A DNA stretch of 46,551 nt from Bacteroidales bacterium (GTDB lineage: Bacteria > Bacteroidota > Bacteroidia > Bacteroidales > Tenuifilaceae). This document shows positions 34,419-43,768 of the stretch, in pieces. Position 1 is the stretch's first letter, and each line of letters opens with the position of its first letter. The position numbers and the translations under genes were made by a program. The notes under the pieces were generated by a model. It searched no databases, was not told the DNA's origin, and saw only the letters and a list, made by a program, of their open reading frames with translations. Location of the stretch: NCBI GenBank assembly GCA_011045955.1, contig DSBV01000047.1:1-46551 (forward strand), written 5' to 3'.

Positions 34419-35651
34419 GTGCCCATAAATTTTTTTTCAAAAAAATTCATCTTTATTTTTCAAGTTTCGGCTTTAGTTCTTATTGCCGCATGCTCAAACC
34501 ATTACGATAGAGTTGAAATTTCCATTAAAGTCCCCCAATGGACGGAGCGTCGGGTCTACTTTAGGGTACCAGGTTTTGGAAACTTTTTTACCGACTCAGT
34601 TTTGCTTGACTCTAGCGGTGAGGGGACAATCACCTTTAACACCAAAGAACCTCAAGTAATAGCTATCACTACGGATAAGAAGGATTACCCTTTATTGATA
34701 TCGGCAAAGCCGGGTGAAAAAATAACACTTACCTATGCTAATGGTTGGCAAGCCAATGGATCGCCTGAAACGGTTCAGGTAGTCAATTTTCAGAACAAAA
34801 TTAATAAGGTTTCAAAAATTCTTAAGGATTACCGTGCTAAAATTGATGCTATTGATAGCACTGAAATTTCGGTAAAAGATTCGCTCTTGAAGGTTTACTT
34901 GCTGGTTAAGGACTCGCTAAGAAATGACCTAAAGAACCAAGCATACCTTTTTGCGGCATCTAATCCCTTTGAGCTCATTTCAATTTTTGTTGTAAATGCT
35001 ACTTTAGATTCAGAGCAGCTCTTACCCTACAGCCACTATTCCAAGCTTTACAGGAAAGTTGATAGCTGTTTAAGTTTGCTTTACCCCAAAAAACAAGTAG
35101 TTTTGGATTACAAGAAAATTATTGAATACCATAGGATTAACGATAGTATCTCGCAAATTGAAAATACATTAAGGCCAGGCATGGTGGTTCCATCCCTTCA
35201 GTTCCAAACATTTGACGGGAGGCATATTTCCATTCCCGGAATCTGGGCAAAATGGATATTGATTTATTTTTGGGATTACAAATCCATTGAAAACTCTAGC
35301 AGCCATAAAGCACTCAAAAGCCTTTATGCGAAGTACAAACCCGCAGGCATGGAGATTGTAAGTTTTGGTGTTAAGGCCGATTCGTTATCCTTAGCAAAAC
35401 TTACCCAATCCGACTCCATCAGTTGGTATCAGGTTCCTTTGAGTGACATGAATGGCATGGGTAAGCTTCAGCTTTATGGCATTATTCGTTTACCTGCCAA
35501 TGTGTTAATCGATAAATCAGGTAAAGTCCTTTTAATGAATGTTACCCTTGATGTTTTAGATACAAAGCTTGATTCGCTCCGAAAAGTTTTCAGGCCTAAA
35601 CCGGTTGTAAAATCCCAAGCAGATAGTCTTTTAGCTAATACGCCCCAGTAA
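34419..35651 (+). CDS. Thioredoxin-fold (TlpA-like) lipoprotein lacking the CxxC motif
   Basis: About 410 residues starting from GTG 34419, which gives a compact lipoprotein signal (KKFIFIFQVSALVLIAAC, lipid Cys about 26). The reading frame is open back to a TTG at 34380, but that lies at the predicted transcription start. The N-terminal half resembles the DUF4369-type domain often joined to TlpA proteins in Bacteroidota. The C-terminal region (from MVVPSLQFQTFDGRHISI) has the TlpA/AhpC fold pattern, including WILIYFWDYKS, LPANVLIDKSGKVL. Where active members have FWASWCxxC, this has FWDYKSIENSS, so no redox Cys pair is left. It probably has a structural or binding role. Followed 1 bp later by rsmA. 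Confidence 0.8.
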   Translation: MPINFFSKKFIFIFQVSALVLIAACSNHYDRVEISIKVPQWTERRVYFRVPGFGNFFTDSVLLDSSGEGTITFNTKEPQVIAITTDKKDYPLLISAKPGEKITLTYANGWQANGSPETVQVVNFQNKINKVSKILKDYRAKIDAIDSTEISVKDSLLKVYLLVKDSLRNDLKNQAYLFAASNPFELISIFVVNATLDSEQLLPYSHYSKLYRKVDSCLSLLYPKKQVVLDYKKIIEYHRINDSISQIENTLRPGMVVPSLQFQTFDGRHISIPGIWAKWILIYFWDYKSIENSSSHKALKSLYAKYKPAGMEIVSFGVKADSLSLAKLTQSDSISWYQVPLSDMNGMGKLQLYGIIRLPANVLIDKSGKVLLMNVTLDVLDTKLDSLRKVFRPKPVVKSQADSLLANTPQ

Positions 35652-35652
35652 C

Positions 35653-36423
35653 ATGCCCGATGTACGCCCCAAAAAGCATTTAGGCCAACATTTCTTGAAC
35701 GACAAACGTGTTGCCCAACGCATTACCGAAAGTCTTAAAGCTGAGGGTTGCGATACCGTGCTTGAGATTGGGCCGGGGATGGGCGTGCTTACATTCGATC
35801 TTTACCAAAGGTTTGGTAGTAGGCTTGTAGCCGTTGAGATCGATAATGAGTCGGTTGGCTACCTTAAAAGAAACCTGCCTGAGCTAAATGTAGTTGAGGC
35901 CGATTTTTTGCATGTAGATATTAAAGAATTGCTGAAAGGACAATTTGCAGTAGTAGGAAACCTGCCCTACAATATCTCCTCACAAATTTTTTTTAGAATA
36001 ATTGAGCAGCGCGATTTTGTGCCTGAAGTTGTAGCAATGGTACAGCGCGAGGTTGCCCAGCGTATTGCCGAAAAACCAGGCTCACGAACTTATGGCATCC
36101 TTAGCGTTCTTTTGCAAGCCTTTTACAGCATAGAGTATTTGTTCACGGTAAGCGAAGGGTGTTTCACTCCACCACCCAAGGTAAAATCGGCGGTAATTCG
36201 TTTAACCCGCAATAATGTGAAAGATTTGGGTTGTAGTTATTCCATGTTTGAAAAGGTTGTTAAAGCAGCTTTTAATCAACGGCGAAAAACCCTAAGAAAC
36301 TCTATCCGTTCAGCATTTAATGGCCTCGAGATTAGCGATAAATACGGAACTAAGCGAGCCGAGCAACTTTCAGTTGACGACTTTGTAGAACTAACCCTGG
36401 AGGTGGAGCGTTTGCTTGGCTAG
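35653..36423 (+). CDS. rsmA: 16S rRNA (adenine-1518/1519 N6)-dimethyltransferase
   Basis: RsmA/KsgA dimethylates two adjacent adenosines in the 3' hairpin of 16S rRNA during small-subunit assembly. The 256 residues match. The motifs run PKKHLGQHFLNDKRVAQRI, SAM-binding VLEIGPGMGVLTFDL, VAVEIDNESVGYL, catalytic NLPYNISSQIF and the C-terminal CFTPPPKVKSAVIRL and FNQRRKTLRNSI. It starts one base past the stop of the lipoprotein gene, so the two are cotranscribed. Its stop overlaps the convergent permease gene by 4 bp. Confidence 0.98.
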   Translation: MPDVRPKKHLGQHFLNDKRVAQRITESLKAEGCDTVLEIGPGMGVLTFDLYQRFGSRLVAVEIDNESVGYLKRNLPELNVVEADFLHVDIKELLKGQFAVVGNLPYNISSQIFFRIIEQRDFVPEVVAMVQREVAQRIAEKPGSRTYGILSVLLQAFYSIEYLFTVSEGCFTPPPKVKSAVIRLTRNNVKDLGCSYSMFEKVVKAAFNQRRKTLRNSIRSAFNGLEISDKYGTKRAEQLSVDDFVELTLEVERLLG

Positions 36424-37685
36424 GCCTTTGTATTTATTGCTTCAACAGGACTAAGCCGTGAAGCCACCCATGCAGGCACAAATCCCGATACAATTCCAAT
36501 AACTGCCGAGATAAGTAACCCCCGGATAATGTTAGGCAGGGTAAGCGATACGTTAAAATCCAACCCGTGGGTTACTGCCAGTGTTCCAATAAAAATAAGC
36601 AACAAGCCAATAACCCCGCCCGCTATGGCCAATAGAACCGCTTCGTAGAGGAATTGGATAAGGATGAAGTATCGTTTTGCACCAAGTGCTTTTTGAATAC
36701 CTATTTGGCTTGTGCGCTCCTTAACCGAAACAAACATGATATTGGCTATCCCAAATCCCCCAACAATTATGGAGAAAAACGCGATGAATCCTCCGGCAAA
36801 GTTGATTGATGCAAAAATGGAATCGAGGCTATCCTTCAACAGGTCAATCTGGTTTAGCGAAAAGTCATCCTCATCTAGAGGTTTAAGCCGGTGGTGGGCA
36901 CGGAGAATGCCACGTAGCTCATCCATTAAATCTTCTACACTGGTATTCTCCTTTGCCTTAACCATTATCCATGGGCCGGAATTCCTTATGTCAACCATGG
37001 TTTGTGCTAAAGTAAGCGGAATTATTACCATGTTATCGAGGCTGTTCTCCCCAATGGCCGATTTACCTTCCTTGGCAAATACTCCTACCACTGTAACTTT
37101 TTGCCCTCCAATCTTGATGGTTTTATCCAATGGGGTTGCCCCTTGAAAAAGGTCTTTGGCAATATCGCTGCCAATTACTGCATACGGTCTTCCTGAGTTA
37201 ATCTCAAACTGGTTAAAGAATCGGCCTTCGCTTAGGTCGAAAGTTCTGATTTTCTCGAAATTGGTACTAATGCCGTAAATGGTGGCATCGGGGATATTGT
37301 TGCCATTGTACTTAAGTTGCTTGTTAAAAGCAGCATTAAAACATGCCGCTTCGGTCAGTAAACTTTTCCTGCGAATTTCTTCAAGATCGCTTAGGGTCGG
37401 TTCGGGTCTATTGAGGTATTTCCACCATGGGTATTCCTCATTACCACCCCATGGCCATTTTTGAACGTAAACAACCTTTTTCCCTAACGCCTGTAAGCTG
37501 TTGCGTACATTCTTCTCTAAGCTGTCAATCATTGTAAAAACCGAAATTATGGCAAAGATTCCGATGGTTATTCCAAATAGCGATAGAAATGTCCTTAATT
37601 TATTGGCTTTAACCGATTGGTAGGCAAATTGCATGCTTTCGTGTGCAAGCTTAAGCAGAATGATAAATGGTCGTATTGCTTTCAT
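36420..37685 (-). CDS. MacB/FtsX-type ABC transporter permease
   Basis: A 421-residue inner-membrane permease of the MacB/LolC-like family. One N-terminal helix (about 31-54, LRTFLSLFGITIGIFAIISV) precedes a periplasmic MacB_PCD-type domain (about 55-290). Three C-terminal helices follow with the FtsX motif FSIIVGGFGIANIMFVSVKERTSQIGIQKALGAKR between them, and the end is SGFVPAWVASRLSPVEAINTKA. Members couple with an ABC ATPase to export peptides, lipids or lipoproteins, often as mechanotransmitters rather than transporters. No ATPase or membrane-fusion protein gene is adjacent, so its partner is elsewhere. Substrate unknown. Confidence 0.93.
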   Translation of the reverse strand: MKAIRPFIILLKLAHESMQFAYQSVKANKLRTFLSLFGITIGIFAIISVFTMIDSLEKNVRNSLQALGKKVVYVQKWPWGGNEEYPWWKYLNRPEPTLSDLEEIRRKSLLTEAACFNAAFNKQLKYNGNNIPDATIYGISTNFEKIRTFDLSEGRFFNQFEINSGRPYAVIGSDIAKDLFQGATPLDKTIKIGGQKVTVVGVFAKEGKSAIGENSLDNMVIIPLTLAQTMVDIRNSGPWIMVKAKENTSVEDLMDELRGILRAHHRLKPLDEDDFSLNQIDLLKDSLDSIFASINFAGGFIAFFSIIVGGFGIANIMFVSVKERTSQIGIQKALGAKRYFILIQFLYEAVLLAIAGGVIGLLLIFIGTLAVTHGLDFNVSLTLPNIIRGLLISAVIGIVSGFVPAWVASRLSPVEAINTKA

Positions 37686-37734
37686 TTAGGTAGTTTTAGT
37701 CAATATTGGCAACCCATTGCATGTGCTCATTCAA

Positions 37735-37742
37735 CAAATATA
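37735..37742 (-). promoter_or_regulatory. Candidate -7 promoter box of the ABC permease gene
   Basis: Minus-strand TATATTTG fits TAnnTTTG exactly, 50 bp before the ATG. A TTG is present but 27 nt upstream, longer than usual. The remaining divergent intergenic DNA to 37991 (AT-rich) has no exact box on the plus strand for purH and no visible gene. Confidence 0.4.
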
Positions 37743-37991
37743 GCAATTCGTTAAATTTTTTAGAAAACACAAACTGTTAAATATTCCTATCTTTATTTTG
37801 AACATTTATTGTTTTCATGGTTTAATTGGCTTGTTAAGGTATATCGCTTTAAGTATTTTTTATTTGATTAATATTTTCAGGTTTGTTGAAAAAAAATGGT
37901 TGCTAATTATTGGTTTTTCAAAGGATTTACCCAATTTTAGAGCTAATTCCTGAACATCAATTTTATTTTTAAGCAACTGACAAACAGCAAC

Positions 37992-39518
37992 ATGAATAGT
38001 TACAAGGTTGTTAAAACTGCATTAATATCGGTTTACCACAAAGATAACCTCGATAAAATTGTAAAGTATTTAGGCGAAAAAAATGTTACCATATACTCAA
38101 CTGGAGGAACAATGGATTTCATCAAGGGGTTGGGTGTTCCGGTTGTAGCGGTAGAGGAACTCACAGTCTATCCTTCAATTCTTGGTGGCAGGGTTAAAAC
38201 ATTGCACCCAAAGGTTTTTGGTGGAATACTTGCCCGGCGCGAAAACGAGAACGATCTTTTTCAGCTCCAGGAGTATAGCATTCCAGAGATTGATTTGGTT
38301 ATTGTTGACCTTTACCCTTTTGAAAAGACTGTTGAGTCAGGCGCGTCGGAACCTGAGGTAATTGAGAAAATTGATATTGGCGGAATTTCACTCATCAGGG
38401 CGGCTGCCAAGAATTTCAGGGATGTTTTAATAGTATCGAATCGGGAGCAATATGAAAGGGTTTACGAAATGCTCACGGAGCAAGATTGTGCCACATCGCT
38501 GGAGCAACGTAGGGTATTTGCAGCCGAGGCATTTGCCACATCTTCGCATTACGATACGGCCATTTACAGTTATTTTAGCCCCGAGTTCCCTCAAAACTTC
38601 TTCCGTAAAAGCCTAAAGGGTGTTAGAGGTTTGAGGTATGGCGAGAATCCTCATCAGAAAGGAGTCTTCTACGGTAACTTCGATGAGATGTTTGAGCAGT
38701 ATTGCGGCAAGGAAATTTCCTACAACAATCTTTTGGATATCGATGCAGCCGTAAACCTTATCAGGGAATTTGAAGAGCCAACCATTGCTATTCTAAAACA
38801 CAACAACGCCTGCGGCGTTGCAACTCGCGCTAGTATCCTTCAGGCTTGGGTTGATGCGTTGGCAGGTGATCCGGTATCGGCCTTTGGAGGCATTATCATA
38901 TCGAACCGGTTAATTGATGTGGCCACTGCCAAGGAGATCAACAAAATCTTCTTTGAAGTTCTCATTGCACCTGGTTTTGATAACGCAGCCCTTGAAATCC
39001 TACAAGCCAAGAAGAACAGGATAATTCTGAGGATGAAGGATTTTACACTACCTCCGCAAGTTTACAGAACAGCCTTAAATGGAGTCTTGATGCAGGAGCG
39101 TGATTCAGTTACTGAATCCGATTCGATGCTACAGCTGGTTACCCAAAAATCGGCTACCCCGATTGAGGTTAACGATTTACTTTTTGCCAATAAAATTGTC
39201 AAGCATACCAAATCGAACGCCATTGTTTTGGTTAAAAACCTCCAGCTTGTAGGGAGTGGTGTGGGGCAACCCTCAAGGGTTGATGCGGTGAAGCAAGCCA
39301 TTGCAAAAGCCCAAAGTTTTGGTTTTGACTTGAATGGAGCGGTAATGGCCTCCGATGCCTTTTTCCCATTCCCCGATAGCGTTCAACTTGCCTACGAGGC
39401 TGGTATTAGGGCAGTTATTCAACCCGGGGGCTCAATTAAGGATAAGGATAGCATTGACTTTTGCAATGCAAATGGCATTGCCATGATTTTTGCAGGAATA
39501 CGACATTTTAAACATTAG
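37992..39518 (+). CDS. purH: Bifunctional AICAR transformylase / IMP cyclohydrolase
   Basis: PurH catalyses the last two steps of de novo IMP synthesis: formyl transfer to AICAR and ring closure. The 508 residues are full length. The N-terminal cyclohydrolase (about 1-195) has ALISVYHKDNLDKIVKYL, YSTGGTMDFIK, GGRVKTLHPKVFGGILARR and DIGGISLIRAAAKNF. The transformylase part has RYGENPHQKG, LLDIDAAVNLI, LKHNNACGVA with the catalytic Lys-His, DPVSAFGGI and GVGQPSRVDAVKQAIAKA and ends PGGSIKDKDSIDFCNANGIAMIFAGIRHFKH. It precedes mreB by 21 bp, so the elongasome genes may be read from the same promoter. Confidence 0.98.
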   Translation: MNSYKVVKTALISVYHKDNLDKIVKYLGEKNVTIYSTGGTMDFIKGLGVPVVAVEELTVYPSILGGRVKTLHPKVFGGILARRENENDLFQLQEYSIPEIDLVIVDLYPFEKTVESGASEPEVIEKIDIGGISLIRAAAKNFRDVLIVSNREQYERVYEMLTEQDCATSLEQRRVFAAEAFATSSHYDTAIYSYFSPEFPQNFFRKSLKGVRGLRYGENPHQKGVFYGNFDEMFEQYCGKEISYNNLLDIDAAVNLIREFEEPTIAILKHNNACGVATRASILQAWVDALAGDPVSAFGGIIISNRLIDVATAKEINKIFFEVLIAPGFDNAALEILQAKKNRIILRMKDFTLPPQVYRTALNGVLMQERDSVTESDSMLQLVTQKSATPIEVNDLLFANKIVKHTKSNAIVLVKNLQLVGSGVGQPSRVDAVKQAIAKAQSFGFDLNGAVMASDAFFPFPDSVQLAYEAGIRAVIQPGGSIKDKDSIDFCNANGIAMIFAGIRHFKH

Positions 39519-39539
39519 AAAAATAATTATTGATTCGAT

Positions 39540-40559
39540 ATGGGACTTTTTTCGTTTTTAACACAGGAGTTGGCCATCGATTTGGGAACGGCTAACACAA
39601 TCATTCTTTATAACGACAAGATTGTAGTTGATCAGCCCTCGATAGTGGCCATTGACCATTCAACTGGGGAAATGGTAGCCATAGGGGAACAGGCCCGGGC
39701 TATGCATGGTAAAACCCACGAGAACATCAAAACTATTCGCCCGCTCAGGGATGGAGTAATTGCCGATTTTAACGCGGCTGAGCAAATGATACGCGGGATG
39801 ATTAGCATGATCAACAGCAAAAACCCAATATTTACTCCATCGCTCCGCATGGTTATAGGTATTCCGAGTGGTAGTACTGAGGTGGAAATCCGTGCTGTAC
39901 GTGACTCAGCTGAACATGCCGGTGGTCGTGATGTTTACTTGATTTACGAACCCATGGCAACTGCCCTTGGCATCGGGCTCGATGTTATGGCCCCTGAGGG
40001 TAGCATGGTGGTTGACATAGGTGGTGGTACAACCGAAATAGCGGTTATTGCCTTGGGAGGTATTGTATGCAACAAATCGGTTCGTATTGCCGGCGATGGC
40101 TTTACAGCCGACATTCAGGCATACATGCGTCAGCAGCACAACGTAAAAATTGGTGAGCGTACCGCTGAGGATATCAAAATAAATGTGGGTTCAGCTCTTC
40201 CTGACCTGGACAATCCTCCGGCTGAATTTTTTGTTCGTGGACCAAACCTAATGACAGCATTACCCATTGAGGTGCCGGTTTCATATCAGGAAATAGCTTA
40301 CTGTTTGGACAAATCGCTTTCAAAAATAGAATCGGCTATTTTTAACGTACTGGAACAAACTCCGCCTGAGCTTTATGCCGATATTGTTCAAAAGGGTATA
40401 TACTTGGCTGGTGGTGGAGCATTGCTCCGTGGCCTCGATAAGCGTTTAACCGAGAAAGTGAATATTCCTTTCCATGTTGCTGAGTATCCTTTACATGCAG
40501 TTGCTCGGGGTACCAGTATAGCGTTGAAAAAGCTGTCGTTCCCATTCCTGATGAGGTAA
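39540..40559 (+). CDS. mreB: Rod shape-determining protein MreB
   Basis: Bacterial actin that polymerises under the inner membrane and guides the cell-wall elongation complex. The 339 residues match. Visible motifs are AIDLGTANTIIL (phosphate 1), VVDIGGGTTEIAVIALGGIV (phosphate 2), the adenosine-side IYLAGGGALLRGLDKRL, and the MreB stretch ENIKTIRPLRDGVIADFNAAEQMI. The N-terminal MGLFSFLTQE could be the membrane-binding segment. First of the contiguous mreB-mreC-mreD-mrdA-rodA run; an independent promoter in the 21-bp gap after purH is not evident. Confidence 0.98.
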   Translation: MGLFSFLTQELAIDLGTANTIILYNDKIVVDQPSIVAIDHSTGEMVAIGEQARAMHGKTHENIKTIRPLRDGVIADFNAAEQMIRGMISMINSKNPIFTPSLRMVIGIPSGSTEVEIRAVRDSAEHAGGRDVYLIYEPMATALGIGLDVMAPEGSMVVDIGGGTTEIAVIALGGIVCNKSVRIAGDGFTADIQAYMRQQHNVKIGERTAEDIKINVGSALPDLDNPPAEFFVRGPNLMTALPIEVPVSYQEIAYCLDKSLSKIESAIFNVLEQTPPELYADIVQKGIYLAGGGALLRGLDKRLTEKVNIPFHVAEYPLHAVARGTSIALKKLSFPFLMR

Positions 40560-40578
40560 CTGAAACAATGCTTTTGCG

Positions 40579-41400
40579 ATGAATAACCTGTACGAGATCT
40601 TAAAGCGCCTTTATATTCATCTGGTATTCCTGATTCTTTTAGGGGTCTCGCTTTCGCTATACTTTAATACCACTTACTATCAGAAATCGCAGGTTAGTGC
40701 GGTAACAAAGTCAATTACTGGGTTTTGGCATAAGCAAGCCTCAAAGGTTTCAAACCTGTTTCAGCTACAGCGCTCAAATGTTTTATTACTACTGGAAAAC
40801 GTCAAGCTCCGTAACGAAATTGAAGGGTACAGGCTTAAGCTGCAAATGCTTCAGGATTCATTAATGAGAATTGATGATACTTCTGGGGTATTCCGTTATA
40901 TCCCAGCCAGGGTTATTGATAACTCAATCAATAGCCGCCATAACTACATTACCCTCGATGTGGGATCTAATGACGGTGCTTACAAGGGGATGGGAGTTAT
41001 ATGTAAAAACAACGTTGTTGGCATTGTATCGGCTACCACTAAACATTTTGCCTCAGTCATTTCACTGTTAAATACTGATGTAAGGGTTTCGGCTATGCAT
41101 AAGAAGTCGGGTTCTTTTGGAGCGTTATCGTGGGATGGCATGAATTACAGACGTGTTGTTCTTGATGAAATCCCCCTACATGTTAATGTGGCAGTTGGCG
41201 ATTCAATTGTAACCAGTGGCTTTTCAACCATCTTCCCCAAGGATATCCCGGTTGGCCGCGTTGTCGATTTTTACATTAAGGATGGTAGTTTCCTCCAAAT
41301 TACGGTTGAACTCTTCGCCGATTTTAAAACCCTCACATATGTATATCTGGTCGATTCAAAAGCCAAAAACGAAATTGATAGTTTGCAAACCATGAAGTGA
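40579..41400 (+). CDS. mreC: Rod shape-determining protein MreC
   Basis: Inner-membrane protein whose periplasmic domain contacts PBP2 and activates the elongation complex. 273 residues: cytoplasmic start, membrane helix about 13-28 (HLVFLILLGVSLSLYF), coiled coil about 60-95 (LENVKLRNEIEGYRLKLQMLQ), then the beta-barrel MreC core with ARVIDNSINSRHNYITLDVGSNDGAYKGMGV, VGIVSATTKHFASVISLLN and DSIVTSGFSTIFPKDIPVGRV. It starts 19 bp after mreB and overlaps mreD by 4 bp. Confidence 0.97.
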   Translation: MNNLYEILKRLYIHLVFLILLGVSLSLYFNTTYYQKSQVSAVTKSITGFWHKQASKVSNLFQLQRSNVLLLLENVKLRNEIEGYRLKLQMLQDSLMRIDDTSGVFRYIPARVIDNSINSRHNYITLDVGSNDGAYKGMGVICKNNVVGIVSATTKHFASVISLLNTDVRVSAMHKKSGSFGALSWDGMNYRRVVLDEIPLHVNVAVGDSIVTSGFSTIFPKDIPVGRVVDFYIKDGSFLQITVELFADFKTLTYVYLVDSKAKNEIDSLQTMK

Positions 41401-41918
41401 TGAACAGAGGTATTATAAAATATTTAGGTTTAACGGTAGTTCTGCTTTTACTGCAGTTTCTGGTGCTAAACAACATTAACTTTATGGGCTACGTAAACCC
41501 GTATATCTACATACTTGCTATCTTATTACTTCCTTATCGCATTACCCGTTGGATGTTGCTTATTATTGGTTTTACATTGGGTTTTGCTGTTGACTATTTT
41601 TCCAATACACTTGGCCTTCATACCACCGCATCGTTGGTTCTTGCTTATTTTCGGCCTGTAATTCTAAACCGATGGAGTTTTAAATCGGTTCAGGATATAC
41701 GGGGTGTACCCGATGTTTCAAACACATCCATGGAGTGGTTTATTGTATACGCCTTAATTGCTGTGCTAGTTCATCACTTTACCCTATTCATCCTGGAAGT
41801 TTTTACGTTTAAGCACTTCTGGTTAACACTGGTTCGAATCATTCTCAGCACTGCTGTTTCAACTTTTTTTATAGTGATCATTGAGCTTTTACTGGCTCCT
41901 AATAAAATGACAAAGTAG
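41397..41918 (+). CDS. mreD: Rod shape-determining protein MreD
   Basis: A 173-residue polytopic membrane protein with about five hydrophobic helices (for example YLGLTVVLLLLQFLVL and WMLLIIGFTLGFAVDYF). Composition and position between mreC and mrdA identify it as MreD, the small integral-membrane partner of MreC. Sequence conservation in this family is low, so context carries much of the call. Its ATG overlaps the mreC stop (ATGA); its TAG shares one base with the GTG start of mrdA. Confidence 0.9.
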   Translation: MMNRGIIKYLGLTVVLLLLQFLVLNNINFMGYVNPYIYILAILLLPYRITRWMLLIIGFTLGFAVDYFSNTLGLHTTASLVLAYFRPVILNRWSFKSVQDIRGVPDVSNTSMEWFIVYALIAVLVHHFTLFILEVFTFKHFWLTLVRIILSTAVSTFFIVIIELLLAPNKMTK

Positions 41919-43768
41919 TGGTGTTACGAGCTGAAAGTAGCAGACGCGTTGTAGTGTCGGTAATCATATTGCTTGTATTTGCTGCCATAGTTGGTAAGTT
42001 ATTCTATATTCAGGTAATTGATAGCTCCTACAAGTTTTCAGCGGCAAACAATGTACTCCGGTACATCACTCAGTATCCTGCCCGAGGTCTAATATTCGAT
42101 CGTCATGGAGTACCTTTAGTGTCCAACAAGCCAATTTTCGATATTTTAATGGTAAAGAGGCAGGTAAAACCGTTCGATACTCTTGAGTTTGCCACCATGC
42201 TTGAGCTTACGGTTGATCAGGTCCGCAGTGCGTTTAAACAGGCCACTAAACAAAAAGGCTATTCGCCTCGTAAAGCAGTGGTTTTGCTAAAGCAGATCTC
42301 TGCTGAAAATTTTGCACGATTCCAGGAGGTGATGTATAAATATCAAGGTTTTGAAATCCAACCCCGTACGGTGCGTTCATATAATTCACCCATTGCTGCG
42401 CATTTGCTCGGGTATGTAGGTGAGGTTGATGAACGCCATATTAAAAATAACCCATACTACCAACAGGGCGATTACATTGGCATAAGCGGCATTGAGCGCT
42501 CCTATGAACATGTACTACGTGGGAAAAAGGGAGTAAAAATCTTCATGGTCGATGTTCATAACCGTATCAAAGGTTCATATGATCAGGGGAAGTTTGATAC
42601 GATGGCAGTACCCGGCAAGAACATCACAACTACTATTGATGCAAACCTCCAGGAGTATGGTGAGCGTTTAATGCAAAATAAAATTGGCAGCATTGTTGCC
42701 ATTGAACCTAAAACCGGTGAGGTTTTGGCCATGATATCGAGCCCAACATACGATCCCAACCTGCTGGTTGGGAGGCAACGGGCTGCTAACTTCAGGGCTC
42801 TCAAACAGGATTCATTAAAACCAATATTCAACCGTTCAATAATGGCGCTCTACCCGCCCGGCTCCACATTCAAGGTGGTAAATGCGCTAATCGGTTTACA
42901 GGAAGGGGTTGTTACACCTGAAACCCGGTATGCTTGCCACGGTGGATACACCGTGGGGCGCGGTGTAGCCTGCCATAGCCATCCTTCACCAACAAACCTT
43001 ATTCAATCCATCCAGGTTTCGTGCAATACCTATTACTGCCATGTTTTCCGTAACATTATCGATAAAAAGGAATTTGGTTCGGTTGAGAATGGTTTTTCTG
43101 CCTGGAAGAGGCATGTGGAATCGTTTGGTTTCGGCAACAAGTTGAATATCGATTTACCCCATGAACTAAAGGGCATTGTACCTTCGGTTTCTTTTTACGA
43201 CAAGTACTATAGGAAGGGAGGTTGGAGTTCACTCACCATCATTTCACTTGCCATAGGGCAGGGTGAACTTTCCGTTACTCCACTTCAAATGGCAAACCTT
43301 GCTGCAACCATTGCCAATAAGGGATACTACATAGCACCCCATGTGGTAAAATCAATAGAAGGCGATACCATTAACTCGGTGTTTAGGGAGAAGCATATCA
43401 CATCAATTGATTCAAAGTACTTTGATTACATCATTGAGGGAATGGATTTGGCCGTTAACGGAGATCCAGGTAGTGGAAGTACCGCACGCATAGCGGCTTT
43501 GCCCGATATCCGCATTTGCGGTAAAACCGGAACCGCCCAAAACCCACATGGTAAGGATCACTCAGTGTTCTTTGCTTTTGCCCCCAAGGATGACCCTAAA
43601 ATAGCCATATCGGTATATGTTGAAAATGCAGGTTTTGGTGCCACTTGGGCTGCGCCCATTGCCAGCTTGATGATTGAAAAGTATCTGAAAAATACGATTT
43701 CTAAGCCTTGGCTGGAAAAGTATATCATGGATGCTAACTTGTTAGATAGACGTGCAAAAGCGAAATAA
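41918..43768 (+). CDS. mrdA: Penicillin-binding protein 2 (peptidoglycan transpeptidase)
   Basis: Monofunctional class B PBP that crosslinks peptidoglycan during elongation. 616 residues; the start is GTG, with a second GTG directly after, and no early ATG. One N-terminal membrane helix (about 11-32) and a pedestal domain precede the transpeptidase domain. Active-site motifs: Ser316 in PGSTFKVV (SxxK), SCN at 368-370 (SxN) and KTG at 536-538 in CGKTGTAQNPHG. The start codon shares a base with the mreD stop, and the last 17 bp overlap rodA, indicating tight coupling with its SEDS partner. Confidence 0.97.
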   Translation: MVLRAESSRRVVVSVIILLVFAAIVGKLFYIQVIDSSYKFSAANNVLRYITQYPARGLIFDRHGVPLVSNKPIFDILMVKRQVKPFDTLEFATMLELTVDQVRSAFKQATKQKGYSPRKAVVLLKQISAENFARFQEVMYKYQGFEIQPRTVRSYNSPIAAHLLGYVGEVDERHIKNNPYYQQGDYIGISGIERSYEHVLRGKKGVKIFMVDVHNRIKGSYDQGKFDTMAVPGKNITTTIDANLQEYGERLMQNKIGSIVAIEPKTGEVLAMISSPTYDPNLLVGRQRAANFRALKQDSLKPIFNRSIMALYPPGSTFKVVNALIGLQEGVVTPETRYACHGGYTVGRGVACHSHPSPTNLIQSIQVSCNTYYCHVFRNIIDKKEFGSVENGFSAWKRHVESFGFGNKLNIDLPHELKGIVPSVSFYDKYYRKGGWSSLTIISLAIGQGELSVTPLQMANLAATIANKGYYIAPHVVKSIEGDTINSVFREKHITSIDSKYFDYIIEGMDLAVNGDPGSGSTARIAALPDIRICGKTGTAQNPHGKDHSVFFAFAPKDDPKIAISVYVENAGFGATWAAPIASLMIEKYLKNTISKPWLEKYIMDANLLDRRAKAK

